64,000 bases of DNA from Candidatus Liberibacter europaeus (GTDB lineage Bacteria > Pseudomonadota > Alphaproteobacteria > Rhizobiales > Rhizobiaceae). Location: assembly GCA_003045065.1 (NCBI GenBank), contig PSQJ01000002.1, positions 124,001-188,000 of the forward strand. Reading direction: 5' to 3'. Made by a program: the position numbers and the translations under genes. Below the pieces are notes generated by a model that was not told the origin of the DNA, did no database searches, and saw nothing but the letters and a program-made list of their open reading frames with translations. Each line of letters starts with the position of its first letter. Position 1 is the first letter of the stretch. Positions 9,622-19,791 of the stretch are shown here, in pieces.

Positions 9622-10141
9622 TAGACTTTTCCTTTCTAAGGTATTAACAACATGTCATGTATAGCTATATTTGTAGATTACTAAAATACCAAACTATGAT
9701 TAATTATGAAGCATCATCAAATATATGCAATAACAATTTGCAGAGGAAAATAGTAAGCATATTATTGACATATAAACAAGAAGTAGTATGACAAATTCTT
9801 TTTAAATTTTACCGAAGAAGATTAACAAATAAAAGTTAGTGATAAGGCTTTAGTAATTATCTTAAATAGACTGATGAAGTTTAGCATCTCACTCTGAGTT
9901 GAACACAAACTTATAAGTAAAAAGCAAGAACTTTAAGCTACTTAAGCAAAGAATATATATAAAAGATTTAACAACCACAAACCCTATGCACAAACGTTAT
10001 TTTTATTTCATACATTCAGAATTTTTTATTTCTTCCTATGATACAATCCAATCAGTACGCCAATTTTATTTCCACATATGCAAAAACTTATGCGAACAAT
10101 AACCAACTACTATCGTGTTTTTTTTCATAAGAAGTATAGTT
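9622..10141 (-). other. 520-bp AT-rich spacer between rpsR and rplI
   Basis: No credible gene is seen. In many Rhizobiales a DUF2232 membrane-protein gene lies between rpsR and rplI, so this spacer may be where that gene was lost. I could not read convincing DUF2232 sequence in any minus-strand frame, so it is either fully eroded or deleted. Confidence 0.5.
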
Positions 10142-10393
10142 TTACATATTTACATAAGGAATCAATCCAAGATAACGAGCTCGTTTGATTGCCTTTGCCA
10201 GTTCACGTTGTTTCTTATGACAAACGGATGAAATACGAGAAGGGACGATCTTGCCACGCTGAGATAAAAAACGACTTAAAAGACGGACATCCTTATAGTC
10301 AATTCGAGGCGCCCCTTTGCCAGATAGGGGGCAAGATTTACGGCGATGACTAACATGCCTACGTAACAAAGGTGTGTGCACAGTTTCAGCCAT
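10142..10393 (-). CDS. rpsR: 30S ribosomal protein S18
   Basis: Small-subunit protein that pairs with S6 on the platform of the 30S subunit. It has 83 aa, with the conserved core [20 protein letters not shown] and the tail [15 protein letters not shown], both diagnostic of S18. It follows rpsF by 11 bases on the same strand. Confidence 0.97.
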   Translation of the reverse strand: MAETVHTPLLRRHVSHRRKSCPLSGKGAPRIDYKDVRLLSRFLSQRGKIVPSRISSVCHKKQRELAKAIKRARYLGLIPYVNM

Positions 10394-10404
10394 TATAACA
10401 ACTC

Positions 10405-10812
10405 CTATGATAAGGTTTTTTCTTCACTCAAATGGTTTTTACGTTCGAAATTACGATCATTTGCTGATCTATCATGCCTATTATCTCGATCATGTTTATG
10501 TGCTGTAACAGATGGTGAATCATCATGAGATTTCACTAATATAGTAAAATGACGTAAAATATTTTCATCAATATTCATCTTCCGTTCCATTTCTTGGATA
10601 GCTGTAGGAGGGGCGGAAATATTCATTAAAATGTATGTACCTCTGCGATTCTTTTTCATATGATACGCCATAGTTCGAGTTCCCCATTCATCAACAAGGG
10701 ATACTTCACCGCCATTTTCTCGAATTAAACCCTTGTATCTCTCAATGGCATCCTTAACCTGTTGAGTAGATACATCCTGTCTTAAGATAAAAACATGCTC
10801 GTATAGTTTCAT
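10405..10812 (-). CDS. rpsF: 30S ribosomal protein S6
   Basis: Partner of S18 in the 30S platform. It has 135 aa beginning [19 protein letters not shown], with the conserved middle [20 protein letters not shown]. The C-terminal tail is rich in His, Arg and Asp ([11 protein letters not shown]), a charged extension common in alphaproteobacterial S6. It is the first gene of the rpsF-rpsR-(spacer)-rplI group. Confidence 0.97.
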   Translation of the reverse strand: MKLYEHVFILRQDVSTQQVKDAIERYKGLIRENGGEVSLVDEWGTRTMAYHMKKNRRGTYILMNISAPPTAIQEMERKMNIDENILRHFTILVKSHDDSPSVTAHKHDRDNRHDRSANDRNFERKNHLSEEKTLS

Positions 10813-11458
10813 ATATCAGTGCCTTCTTTAGCGGTTTTATTCAAATATTATCTCCTTTTAACATATAGAAACGATATATCAATGAATAATTTGGACCTTT
10901 GCCAACAATTACACGATCCATATTTCATTTATACCAGTGAGTACGACATAAAATATTATTGTAAAACGAAAGCGTACATATATTTATTTTAAAAATCAAG
11001 GGTATTAGAAATTTCCTTCTAATTAGCATTTCTTGAATTTATTGAAGGTGTAAAACATTCTTTCAATTGATACTGTAATAATATACTCTAAGCATTTGTT
11101 GGAGGAAGGCTTCGCCACATCATGATAAACTTACAGTTGAAACATTAATCCATAATCATTGTCTTCAACTAAATTGCTAAGAGCTATAATCGGATTGTTT
11201 TTATGAGTCATCATTGAATGAGTTTTATTATGTAAACGTCAATCACTTTTTATGAGATTGTTTTGCCTTTTCTAATGCACATCAAATATTGAAAAATATT
11301 ATTTTTTAAGTAAAAAACGTAGATATGTACTGCTAAGATTGCATATTCATATCTGTGTAATCAATTGTTTTTGACCACAATTTTGCACACTAAGAAATCA
11401 GTATTAATATCACAATTAATTAAATACCTATTTTAATTTCATTTGATTGACTTACTAT
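10813..11458. other. 646-bp spacer between rpsF and secA
   Basis: AT-rich spacer with no ORF of note on either strand. It must carry the rpsF promoter at its left end (minus strand). I see no hairpin with a clear T-run after secA. Confidence 0.5.
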
Positions 11459-14125
11459 TTAAGTATATGATCCGTGGCATTGTTTATATTTTTTTCCACT
11501 TTTGCAAGGGCAGGGATCATTACGTTTTATACGTCCTTTATTTAAGGCATCAATAATATTAGATTCATTTTCTGCGTGTGTAGCTATTAAGTTTTTTATA
11601 TGCATATTTTCCTCAGAAGATTTGTGTGTGTCCTTTATGACATTCGGATCAAGTTGTGCAATTTGAGAAACAACATTTCTGCGCATCTTGGAAATCAATA
11701 TTTTAAAAAACCCGAATGCTTCAGATTTATATTCCTGCAACGGATCTCTTTGTGCATATCCACGAAAACCTATAACTGATCGTGAATGTTCTAGCTTAGA
11801 TATATGTTCACGCCAAAATAAATCTAGTGTTTGGAGCAATATATCACGTCCAATATTTTGCATTACGTCCGTTCCTAATGATTTTTCTTTATCTTTTACT
11901 ATATTATCAGTTTCGGATAATATTTTGTCACGAACTTTAATATGATCAATATCATGCTCATTACACCAATTTTCAATAGGCAAATCTATTCCAAAAATTT
12001 CGTTAAGCTCGCATTTTAAATGTTCAATATCCCATTTTTCTCGGTAGGAATTTTTTGGAATACAATTGGCTACTAAACTATCAATTACTTCATAACGCAT
12101 ATCATCAAGTATTTCCAAGATATCATCTGCATCTATTATTTCTAGGCGATGTCCAAACACTATTTTCCGTTGTGCATCTAGGACGTCATCATACTTCAGC
12201 AAATTTTTTCTGGTTTCAAAATTTCGTGCTTCGACTTTTCGTTGTGCGTGTGCAATGGCTCTATTAATCCATGGATGAATGATAGCCTCACCTTTTTCTA
12301 ATCCTATTTTTTGTAAAAAAGATTCCATTCTAGATGATCCAAATATACGCATCAGATCGTCCTGAAGTGATAAATAGAATTTAGATTTGCCAGGATCTCC
12401 TTGTCGTCCTGATCGTCCACGCAATTGGTTATCTATACGTCTGCTTTCATGCCGTTCTGTGGCTATAACGTATAGCCCGCCTGCAGCAATTGCTTGATTT
12501 TTTAGTTTTTGAGTTTCCTCATGAATCATTTTTATACGCTTAGCCCTTTTGGTTTCGTCTGAAATATCTGATAGTTCATGTTCAGTGCGCATAGACACAT
12601 TCCCTCCAAGCTGAATGTCTGTGCCTCTTCCTGCCATATTGGTTGCAATTGTCACAGCCCCAGGGATACCTGCTTGAGAAATTATGTAGGCTTCCTGTTC
12701 ATGATATAGAGCATTAAGAATTTTAAACTTTGTAAACTTTTGTTTGCGCAATAACTCGGCTAAATATTCTGATTTTTCTATTGAAGATGTGCCTACTAGA
12801 ACTGGTTGTCTTTTCTTTTGGGCTGTCATAATTTCTGAAATGATAGCATTATATTTTTCTTCAGAGGTTCTATAAATTTCATCATGTTCGTCAATTCGAA
12901 TAATTGAGACATTAGTAGGTACTTCAACGACACTTAAATTATATATATTAGCTAATTCTTCAGCTTCTGTAGACGCTGTTCCAGTCATTCCAGATAATTT
13001 AGGATACATTCGGAAAAGATTCTGGAATGTAATAGAAGACAGAGTTTGGTTTTCTGGTTGTATTTTGACGTTTTCTTTAGCTTCTAATGCTTGATGTTGA
13101 CCATCTGAATATCTTCTTCCTGGCATCATTCGTCCAGTAAACTCATCAATGATCATCACTTCATTGCAATGCACTATATAATCTCTATCGCGAATAAATA
13201 GTTTATGGGCTCTTAATGCGTTATTTATTAGCTGAACGATCTCAACATTTTCAAAATCATAAAGCCCACCTGACTTTAGAATATTTGCATTACGTGCAAG
13301 TTCTTCAAATTTTTCTGTTCCTTGTTCGGAGAGATTTACGGAACGATTTTTTTCGTCAAGTTCATAATCAGATGGCTCTAAATGTGACATTAGTGAATTA
13401 ATGGATTTATATAAATCAGACTGATCTTCTACTGGACCAGATATAATTAGAGGGGTTCGAGCTTCGTCTATAAGTATTGAATCAACTTCATCAACTATTG
13501 CAAAAAATCTTTCCCCTCGCTGTACCATGTCATCACGTCGATATTCCATGTTATCACGCAAGTAATCAAAACCAAGCTCATTATTTGTGACGTATGTTAT
13601 ATCACAATTGTATGCACTGCGACGTTCTTCGCTTGAAAGAGTATTTACAATAACTCCTGTTGATAATCCAAGAAATTCATATACAGGAGACATTTCTTTA
13701 GCATCTCTTCTAGCTAAATAGTCGTTTACTGTAACAACGTGTACGCCTCGCCCAGATAATGCATTTAGATAAACAGGGAGGACGGCTGCTAAAGTTTTTC
13801 CTTCTCCTGTTTTCATTTCCGCGATACAACCATCGTGTAGTATCATTCCTCCAATAAGTTGCACATCAAATGGGCGCATATTTAGGACGCGACTAGCTGC
13901 TTCTCGAGCGACAGCGAATGCTGGAATTAATATATTGTCTAGAGTGTCGCCTTCGGAGATTCGTTGTTTGAACTCTAATGTCTTTCTTGATAAAAGTTCG
14001 TCAGACAATTTGGACATTTCTTCTTCAAGTTTATTTATTTCACTAACTTTATTGTAATAATGTTGCAATCTTCGTTCATTGGAGGATTTAAAAAATTTGC
14101 CTACAAGCTTTGCTATATTAAGCAT
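11459..14125 (-). CDS. secA: Preprotein translocase ATPase SecA
   Basis: Motor of the Sec pathway that pushes unfolded preproteins through SecYEG. It has 888 aa. Walker A appears as [15 protein letters not shown], with [12 protein letters not shown] following. The DEAD-like motif is [19 protein letters not shown]. Helicase motifs [14 protein letters not shown] and [18 protein letters not shown] are present. A C-terminal zinc-binding SEC-C motif ([14 protein letters not shown]) ends the protein and would bind SecB and lipid. The ATG at 14125 gives the standard N-terminus. The gene is divergent from argJ. Confidence 0.98.
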   Translation of the reverse strand: MLNIAKLVGKFFKSSNERRLQHYYNKVSEINKLEEEMSKLSDELLSRKTLEFKQRISEGDTLDNILIPAFAVAREAASRVLNMRPFDVQLIGGMILHDGCIAEMKTGEGKTLAAVLPVYLNALSGRGVHVVTVNDYLARRDAKEMSPVYEFLGLSTGVIVNTLSSEERRSAYNCDITYVTNNELGFDYLRDNMEYRRDDMVQRGERFFAIVDEVDSILIDEARTPLIISGPVEDQSDLYKSINSLMSHLEPSDYELDEKNRSVNLSEQGTEKFEELARNANILKSGGLYDFENVEIVQLINNALRAHKLFIRDRDYIVHCNEVMIIDEFTGRMMPGRRYSDGQHQALEAKENVKIQPENQTLSSITFQNLFRMYPKLSGMTGTASTEAEELANIYNLSVVEVPTNVSIIRIDEHDEIYRTSEEKYNAIISEIMTAQKKRQPVLVGTSSIEKSEYLAELLRKQKFTKFKILNALYHEQEAYIISQAGIPGAVTIATNMAGRGTDIQLGGNVSMRTEHELSDISDETKRAKRIKMIHEETQKLKNQAIAAGGLYVIATERHESRRIDNQLRGRSGRQGDPGKSKFYLSLQDDLMRIFGSSRMESFLQKIGLEKGEAIIHPWINRAIAHAQRKVEARNFETRKNLLKYDDVLDAQRKIVFGHRLEIIDADDILEILDDMRYEVIDSLVANCIPKNSYREKWDIEHLKCELNEIFGIDLPIENWCNEHDIDHIKVRDKILSETDNIVKDKEKSLGTDVMQNIGRDILLQTLDLFWREHISKLEHSRSVIGFRGYAQRDPLQEYKSEAFGFFKILISKMRRNVVSQIAQLDPNVIKDTHKSSEENMHIKNLIATHAENESNIIDALNKGRIKRNDPCPCKSGKKYKQCHGSYT

Positions 14126-14215
14126 AAATATGCTTTCCTCTTCAAAGAATATCTCGCATTACGAGATTGTTTTTTATCATACCCTTGAGGTATTATGATG
14201 CATGAGATATATATA

Positions 14216-14282
14216 GGTCGCCTAGTACAGCAGCCGACACCTTAGATAAAATCATCTACTACTTATGTCAACGGGAGGCGAT
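14216..14282. other. Candidate structured element upstream of secA
   Basis: A GC-richer patch in an AT-rich spacer, closed by the inverted repeat TCGCCT (14218-14223) and AGGCGA (14276-14281). About 52 bases lie between the arms. It is about 100 bases upstream of the secA start on the minus strand and about 160 upstream of argJ on the plus strand. It could be a 5' UTR structure or small RNA; I do not recognise a known family. Confidence 0.3.
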
Positions 14283-14387
14283 ACTATAAAATATCTTTTT
14301 GAATAACATATTACAATAAATATATGAATGTTTATTATAATTTATGCCTTAATATATAAAGTTTTTTTGAAATATAGATTTTTTTGT

Positions 14388-14420
14388 AAATCAATCAATC
14401 AAATCAAATCAAATCAAATC
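14388..14420 (+). repeat. Short tandem repeat (AATC / AAATC units) upstream of argJ
   Basis: Two AATC-type units run into four perfect AAATC units, ending 24 bases before the argJ ATG. It is a simple-sequence tract that could vary in copy number between strains and change argJ promoter or leader spacing. Confidence 0.8.
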
Positions 14421-14444
14421 GTGTAATTATCTTGGATTAATGTT

Positions 14445-15686
14445 ATGTCTGTAATTCCTTTCCCATTAATGAATAGAACTCCTGTCGACCTCTTGCCAAT
14501 CAAAGGAGTTAGTTTATCTACCGCTTCTTTAGGCATACATTATTCTGGTAGAGATGATGTTTTCTTGATGTTGTTCGACAGACCTGTATCTGTCGCAGGG
14601 GTGTTTACTCGCTCTAAGTGTCCATCGGCTCCTGTAGATTTTTGTAGAAGAAATTTATCACATGGCTTTGCAAGGGCGCTAGTAGTTAATTCTGGCAATG
14701 CAAATGCATTTACAGGGAAGAGAGGCCAGGATGCTGTTCATTTTATTGCTCAATCCGTAGCTAATATTATCGGTTGTAGAGAAGAGGAAGTTTATGTTTC
14801 TTCTACGGGTATAATTGGTGAATTTTTAGATATTTCTAAGTTTGATGGTGTATTCTATGATATGATTCAAAATGTTGCCGATGATGCTTGGCTTAATTCT
14901 GCTAAAGCAATGATGACAACAGATAGTTATGCCAAAACTGCTGTGAGAAATATTGATATTGACGGTGTTCAAGTAACTATCAACGGTATGGCAAAAGGGG
15001 CAGGGATGATTGCACCTGATATGTCAACTACGCTTGCATTTGTTGTCACGGATATTGATATTTCTTCTTCTGTATTGCAGGCTCTTTTATCAGAAGGTGT
15101 TGGTTCCAGTTTTAATTCTATTACTGTTGATAGTGATACCTCAACCTCTGATACAATTCTGTTGTTTTCTACTGGAACTGCCGTTGGAAATACACTGCCC
15201 ATAGTAAGTCTGGATGATCAGCGTTTGTCTATTTTTCGTCCTGCTCTTTTTGACCTTCTAAAAGATTTGGCATTGCAAGTGGTTTGTGATGGAGAAGGTG
15301 CTTCAAAGATTATTGAGGTGACCGTTAAAGGAGCTGAAAATTCTATCTCTGCTAAAAAAATAGCTATGTCAATCGCTAATTCTCCTTTGATTAAAACCGC
15401 TATTGCTAGTGAAAACTTTGGATGGTGGGGGCGTATAGTGATGGCTGTTGGCAAATCTGGCGAGTTGGTGGATCGTGATAAATTATCAATCTGGCTTAGG
15501 GATATACGAATAGCTGTTAATGGTGAACCCGATACTGATTTTTCTCAAGAAGAAGTTTTGTCTATAATGAGGCAAGATTGTATACCGATAACTGTGGATA
15601 TTGGTCTTGGGAGTGGAGAGCATACTGTTTGGACATGTAATTTTAGTGCAGAATACGTTAATTTTAATAGTAGTTTTCGCAGTTAA
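14445..15686 (+). CDS. argJ: Bifunctional ornithine acetyltransferase / N-acetylglutamate synthase
   Basis: Transfers acetyl from N-acetylornithine to glutamate in arginine synthesis, and in bifunctional forms also uses acetyl-CoA. It has 413 aa and self-cleaves at a conserved threonine. The site MAKGAGMIAPDMSTTLAFV (about residues 182-200) contains the nucleophile in the MSTT stretch. Also present are the N-terminal VNSGNANAFTG loop and the C-terminal EEVLSIM and GLGSGEHTVWTCNFSAEYV segments. The ATG at 14445 is preceded by no strong ribosome-binding site but fits family length. It is divergent from secA, the usual rhizobial neighbour. Confidence 0.95.
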   Translation: MSVIPFPLMNRTPVDLLPIKGVSLSTASLGIHYSGRDDVFLMLFDRPVSVAGVFTRSKCPSAPVDFCRRNLSHGFARALVVNSGNANAFTGKRGQDAVHFIAQSVANIIGCREEEVYVSSTGIIGEFLDISKFDGVFYDMIQNVADDAWLNSAKAMMTTDSYAKTAVRNIDIDGVQVTINGMAKGAGMIAPDMSTTLAFVVTDIDISSSVLQALLSEGVGSSFNSITVDSDTSTSDTILLFSTGTAVGNTLPIVSLDDQRLSIFRPALFDLLKDLALQVVCDGEGASKIIEVTVKGAENSISAKKIAMSIANSPLIKTAIASENFGWWGRIVMAVGKSGELVDRDKLSIWLRDIRIAVNGEPDTDFSQEEVLSIMRQDCIPITVDIGLGSGEHTVWTCNFSAEYVNFNSSFRS

Positions 15687-15879
15687 TATTTTCCAGCCAT
15701 ATGGTTTATGGTTATGTAAACTTTAAATTTTTTTACGTAATTTTTCACATGATTTTTGTTTTTATTTTCCATAAAAAATAACACATTGATTTTATCTTTT
15801 TAACAGTGAATTTCGATAGATTTATCAGTTATTGATATAAGTTCTGATTCCTTTGAATAAGAGAAATGATTGTTGTCCA

Positions 15880-16305
15880 ATGAAATTGAATCGAAAAAAT
15901 ATGCTTTTGGTAGTTTCTTGTGCAGTTTTTGACCATGATTGGAATATTCTCGTTTCTAGTCGCCTTAATGACAAGTCGTGGGCTGGTTTTTGGGAATTTC
16001 CTGGGGGAAAAATTGAGGATGGGGAAACTCCAGAGGAAGCATTGGTACGCGAATTATTTGAGGAATTGTCGATTATTGTTAAACCAATCTCGTTGATTCC
16101 TCTTACTTTTATCAGTTATCCGTATGATGATCATCACATGTTGATGCCTTTATTTGCATGTCATCACTTTGAAGGTGTTCCTCAAGGATGCGAAGGTCAG
16201 CAAATAAAGTGGTTAACTATTAGTGATTTGGCAAACTATCCTATGTTGCCCGCAGATAAACCCCTAGTTTCCTTTTTGTATAATTACTATTATCGTAAAA
16301 TTTAA
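15880..16305 (+). CDS. mutT: Nudix hydrolase, MutT-like 8-oxo-dGTP diphosphatase
   Basis: Sanitises oxidised nucleotides. The Nudix box is clear: GGKIEDGETPEEALVRELFE continuing into EL, with the Gx5Ex7REUxEExxU pattern. The preceding SWAGFWEFPGGK is typical of MutT. I choose the ATG at 15880 (141 aa) over the TTG at 15853 because the encoded N-terminus then starts shortly before the core strand MLLVVSCAVFDHDWN. It follows argJ by about 190 bases; argJ-mutT adjacency is common in rhizobia. Confidence 0.93.
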   Translation: MKLNRKNMLLVVSCAVFDHDWNILVSSRLNDKSWAGFWEFPGGKIEDGETPEEALVRELFEELSIIVKPISLIPLTFISYPYDDHHMLMPLFACHHFEGVPQGCEGQQIKWLTISDLANYPMLPADKPLVSFLYNYYYRKI

Positions 16306-16371
16306 AATAATTTAATTTCGTCTTGTTAGTGAGTATTTAACTTTAATGCAATAGAGTTCCAGTTATATGGT

Positions 16372-16608
16372 ATGAATAATCTAAATCCTAAGATTGGAGG
16401 AAATAGAGTGGCTGTAGATTGCGTAGATTCTATTGTTTCAAAAGAAAAAGTGATAAAATGGAGGGATGGAAACATATATTTTTTACTCGGTATAGTTGCC
16501 GTTTACTTTTCAATTTCTTTTTCTAGTCGCGTTGTAGATTGTGTAGACGGATATTATTTTGATAATGATTATAAAAAAACAAAGAAATCAGCATCAATGT
16601 GTAGATGA
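16372..16608 (+). CDS. Small hypothetical protein with one membrane segment
   Basis: Open frame of 78 codons that I do not recognise. It has a single hydrophobic stretch (about residues 34-51, YFLLGIVAVYFSISFSS) and a short internal repeat, VDCVDS near residue 16 and VDCVDG near residue 56. The tail is lysine-rich. No good ribosome-binding site precedes the ATG, and it borders a long non-coding stretch, so it may be spurious or a fragment. Confidence 0.4.
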   Translation: MNNLNPKIGGNRVAVDCVDSIVSKEKVIKWRDGNIYFLLGIVAVYFSISFSSRVVDCVDGYYFDNDYKKTKKSASMCR

Positions 16609-17985
16609 TGTTTGTTTGATTTTACGTTTTTTAAGAATAAAAATTAGTATCAAAGTCAAATGTTTTATTAGGCAATATTTAGTAATTATGATCTAATTGT
16701 AATTTAGAATAGTAAGTCCTCGTCTATATGGATCGGTATAGCGTTTTTTCAGGGTATGTTTCTAATTAGAAGGTGTTACGTATTATTTTGGGCACGTTGA
16801 AATTGCCACCTTTCTCTCTCCATCCCTAAAATGCGAAGATTGCTACTGCGAGACTTCCATGTGAGAATCACTTCAACTATCTCTTTGTTTACTTAGTTGA
16901 GCTATCTTAAATCTGTTCACAGATGGTCACGACATGATACATATGCTATGTTTCCCAAATAACGTAGGTGCTATTATGATTAAATTGCAAATTTGTTGAT
17001 AGGTAAAAACGTTATTATTTTAAACGACCAAAGTAAACAAATTATGCTTTATATCATCCTGAAAAATTCAGCGCTTTTTCACCTCATATTTTGGTGAAGA
17101 TTAATACGCTAGTGTGGTGTGTTGAATAGGTTGTTTCGTATATTTTGCAAGTAGATTATTCAAAATTTAAAAATGGTTGTTTTGCATAATTTGTTGCATT
17201 GTTATACCCAAGCAATTTTTAGTTTTGTTGTATTATATTGTGACAAAAAGAAAGCTTTAGTTTTTCTTGATTGTATAGTTACTTTATGTATCGCAGCTTT
17301 ACGTAAATGAATTGTAAGTGGCAATCAATATCAAATTGGTATTTGGCGGGCATATGTACTTTTAATATGCTGTGAATACGTTTTTGTTAAAATGTTTGGC
17401 ACATATTTATTAAAATAAATCTAGGAATATATGACCTAACTATTACTCCGTAGTTTTTTGTGTAGCCAAAAAACTTATTAAGACATCCGTTTTATCATAA
17501 TTGTTAATGTGTTCAAAGGTGTGCGAAATCACACATCTAATGATGTCTAAATATTGGCTTGGATGTTCTTAATTTGCAATGATTAGTGTTTGTATTTGAA
17601 TCTTCTCCAATATTTTTATGGGATTGTCAAAAAAATATAGTGTATTTTTGATAATATGTATGAGTTATTTTGATTTATCTGTTTTTTATTTGTAATAAAT
17701 TATAATCCAATGAGCTCATGATGTTTTAGTTTAGGATTATTCTGTGATTAGAATCTATTTATGAATTTACTATTATATTAAAAGGTTTTAATAACTATAA
17801 ATGTTATAATTTAATACTGAATTCACTATAAACAGTGTCAATATAGAAAATTAGTATGTGTTTATTGTTGTAATAATTAGTTAATATTGTTTTTATTAAG
17901 TGTTTTTTAATAAAATACTATGGATTTTTTTGAAAAAGTTTAGTATACGACGGTTTAGGTTTAAATTCATTTGAGGGGTTTATTT
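16609..17985. other. 1.4-kb non-coding stretch upstream of nttA
   Basis: No intact gene is seen. On the minus strand a 38-codon open stretch (about 16779-16895, stop at 16776) reads as protein-like sequence (EIVEVILTWKSRSSNLRI, then LGMERERWQFQRAQNNT), which may be the tail of a dead gene. The remainder is AT-rich with many stops in all frames. It must contain the nttA promoter. Confidence 0.5.
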
Positions 17986-19461
17986 GTGTCTCGTGATAAA
18001 AAAATATTAGATGTTTTGCTGGGATTGTGGCGGGTTTTATGTCCCGTTAAAATGTCGGAGGCAAAGAAGTTTATTCCTATGACAACTATGATGTTTCTTG
18101 TGTTATTTAATTTTAGCACATTGCGACCGTTAAAAGATTCGCTGGTCGTTCCAAATATAGGGGCTGAAGTAATTAGCTTTGTGAAATTATGGCTTGTACT
18201 TCCTTCTGCAGTTCTATTTACCATTATATATATGAAGCTGGCTAATATATTAGATAGTGAAAGGCTTTTTTATTTAGTAACTTCTTTTTTTATTTCCTTC
18301 TTTGCAATTTTTGCTTTTGTTCTATATCCATATGGTGATTGGTTTCATCCTTCTCCGAAGACAATTTCTGATCTAGAGCTATTATGGCCTTCTTTTAAAT
18401 GGTTTATTCGTCTATCTGGCAAGTGGTCTTATGGCTTGTTTTATGTCTTTGCAGAGCTTTGGGGCGCCGTCATGATTAATCTCATGTTTTGGCAATTTGC
18501 AAATAAAATTACTAAAACAGAAGAAGCAAAGCGCTTTTATGCTACCTTTGGTTTGGTAGGAAATGTTGGTTTAATATTTTCTGGTGCTTTTATACAGCGT
18601 TTATCTAAACAAAGTAATGAAACATTAATATCTCATTCAATGATTGCGATGATTTTGTCTAGTGTTTTATTGGTTGCTATATACAGATGGATGCACGTTT
18701 ATGTTCTAACTGATCCAAGGTATTATTCACCTAAGGAAGGAAGCATTAAAAAGAAATTGAAGTTATCGGTTCTTGAGAGTGTCAAGATGGCTCTGCAGTC
18801 TAGATACATATGTTATATTGTTTTGTTGGTATTGTGCTATGGCATTACTATCAATTTAGTTGAGGGTCCTTGGAAAGATAAGGTTCGTACATTGTATCCA
18901 GATCAAGGAGGATATGCGAATTTTATGGGGCAGTTTGTTCAATGGACTGGTATTGTAACTATTATGTTCATGATACTTGGTAGTAATATTCTGAGACATT
19001 TTAGGTGGTTTACTTCTGCCATTATTACTCCGTTGATGATTCTTGTTACAGGTGGAGGATTCTTTTTGTTTGTGCTTTTTGACAATGAAATGCGTCCTTT
19101 TACGGATACTTTTATTAAAATGACTCCATTGGCATTGGCAGTGTTTTTAGGTACCTTGCAAAATATTTTGAGTAAGGCTACTAAGTACACCATGTTTGAT
19201 GCTACTAAGGAAATGGTTTTTATTCCCTTAGATGATGAGTCTAGAACCAAGGGTAAGGCGGTTGTAGATATTGTTGGAGGAAGGATTGCTAAGTCTGGCG
19301 GAGCCGTATTTCAGTCATTGATATTTATGTTATTTCCTATGGCAACTTTTTCTGGTATTGTTCCGGTATTAACTTTTATATTCTTGTTTTTTATGATAAT
19401 ATGGTTTTTCTCTGTTAATATGTTGAGCAAGGAGTATTATAATCGTGTTGGTAAGAACTAG
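17986..19461 (+). CDS. nttA: ATP/ADP translocase (NTT/TLC family nucleotide transporter)
   Basis: Inner-membrane nucleotide transporter of the plastid/Chlamydia/Rickettsia NTT family. It has about 491 aa with some eleven to twelve hydrophobic helices. Family-type segments include FLVLFNFSTLRPLKDSLVVP near the N-terminus, AELWGAVMINLMFWQFANKI and GNVGLIFSGAF in the middle, and KEMVFIPLDDESRTKGKAVVD near the C-terminus. I choose the GTG at 17986 rather than the TTG at 17971 because GAGGGG (17973-17978) sits seven bases before it. The 'Ca. Liberibacter asiaticus' homologue has been reported to import ATP when expressed in E. coli. The gene is isolated, flanked by a 1.4-kb spacer and a strong terminator, and sits between mutT and a methyltransferase gene, consistent with a transferred insertion. 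Confidence 0.95.
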   Translation: MSRDKKILDVLLGLWRVLCPVKMSEAKKFIPMTTMMFLVLFNFSTLRPLKDSLVVPNIGAEVISFVKLWLVLPSAVLFTIIYMKLANILDSERLFYLVTSFFISFFAIFAFVLYPYGDWFHPSPKTISDLELLWPSFKWFIRLSGKWSYGLFYVFAELWGAVMINLMFWQFANKITKTEEAKRFYATFGLVGNVGLIFSGAFIQRLSKQSNETLISHSMIAMILSSVLLVAIYRWMHVYVLTDPRYYSPKEGSIKKKLKLSVLESVKMALQSRYICYIVLLVLCYGITINLVEGPWKDKVRTLYPDQGGYANFMGQFVQWTGIVTIMFMILGSNILRHFRWFTSAIITPLMILVTGGGFFLFVLFDNEMRPFTDTFIKMTPLALAVFLGTLQNILSKATKYTMFDATKEMVFIPLDDESRTKGKAVVDIVGGRIAKSGGAVFQSLIFMLFPMATFSGIVPVLTFIFLFFMIIWFFSVNMLSKEYYNRVGKN

Positions 19462-19480
19462 AATTAATTAGTATTCCATA

Positions 19481-19524
19481 AAATAGATCTCTATCTTTCA
19501 ATTAATGATAGAGATCTATTTTTT
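19481..19524 (+). terminator. Strong Rho-independent terminator after nttA
   Basis: A perfect 15-bp stem (AAATAGATCTCTATC at 19481-19495 and its complement at 19507-19521) with an 11-base loop begins 20 bases after the nttA stop and runs into T residues. The leading A-run makes it potentially bidirectional, but the convergent methyltransferase gene ends some 270 bases away. Confidence 0.85.
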
Positions 19525-19791
19525 CTATTTAACTTTCCTCGTATATCAAAAATATTTTATATGTAATTAATTCCTCCTGATATAAATTTTGGTTTAAATT
19601 TATTGGGTTGGTTATCACAATTTAATTGTAGCAAAGTATATTGGGGGATTGTATTTGTTTTCTACTATTTTCTTTTGGTAGAATATCTCTAATGTTTTTT
19701 GGAAAATTAATTAGATTTTATTGGTAATATTCAAATTAAGAAAACAATACTTTTTTGTTGTTTATTATATAGATAATTATATTTTTTTAAA

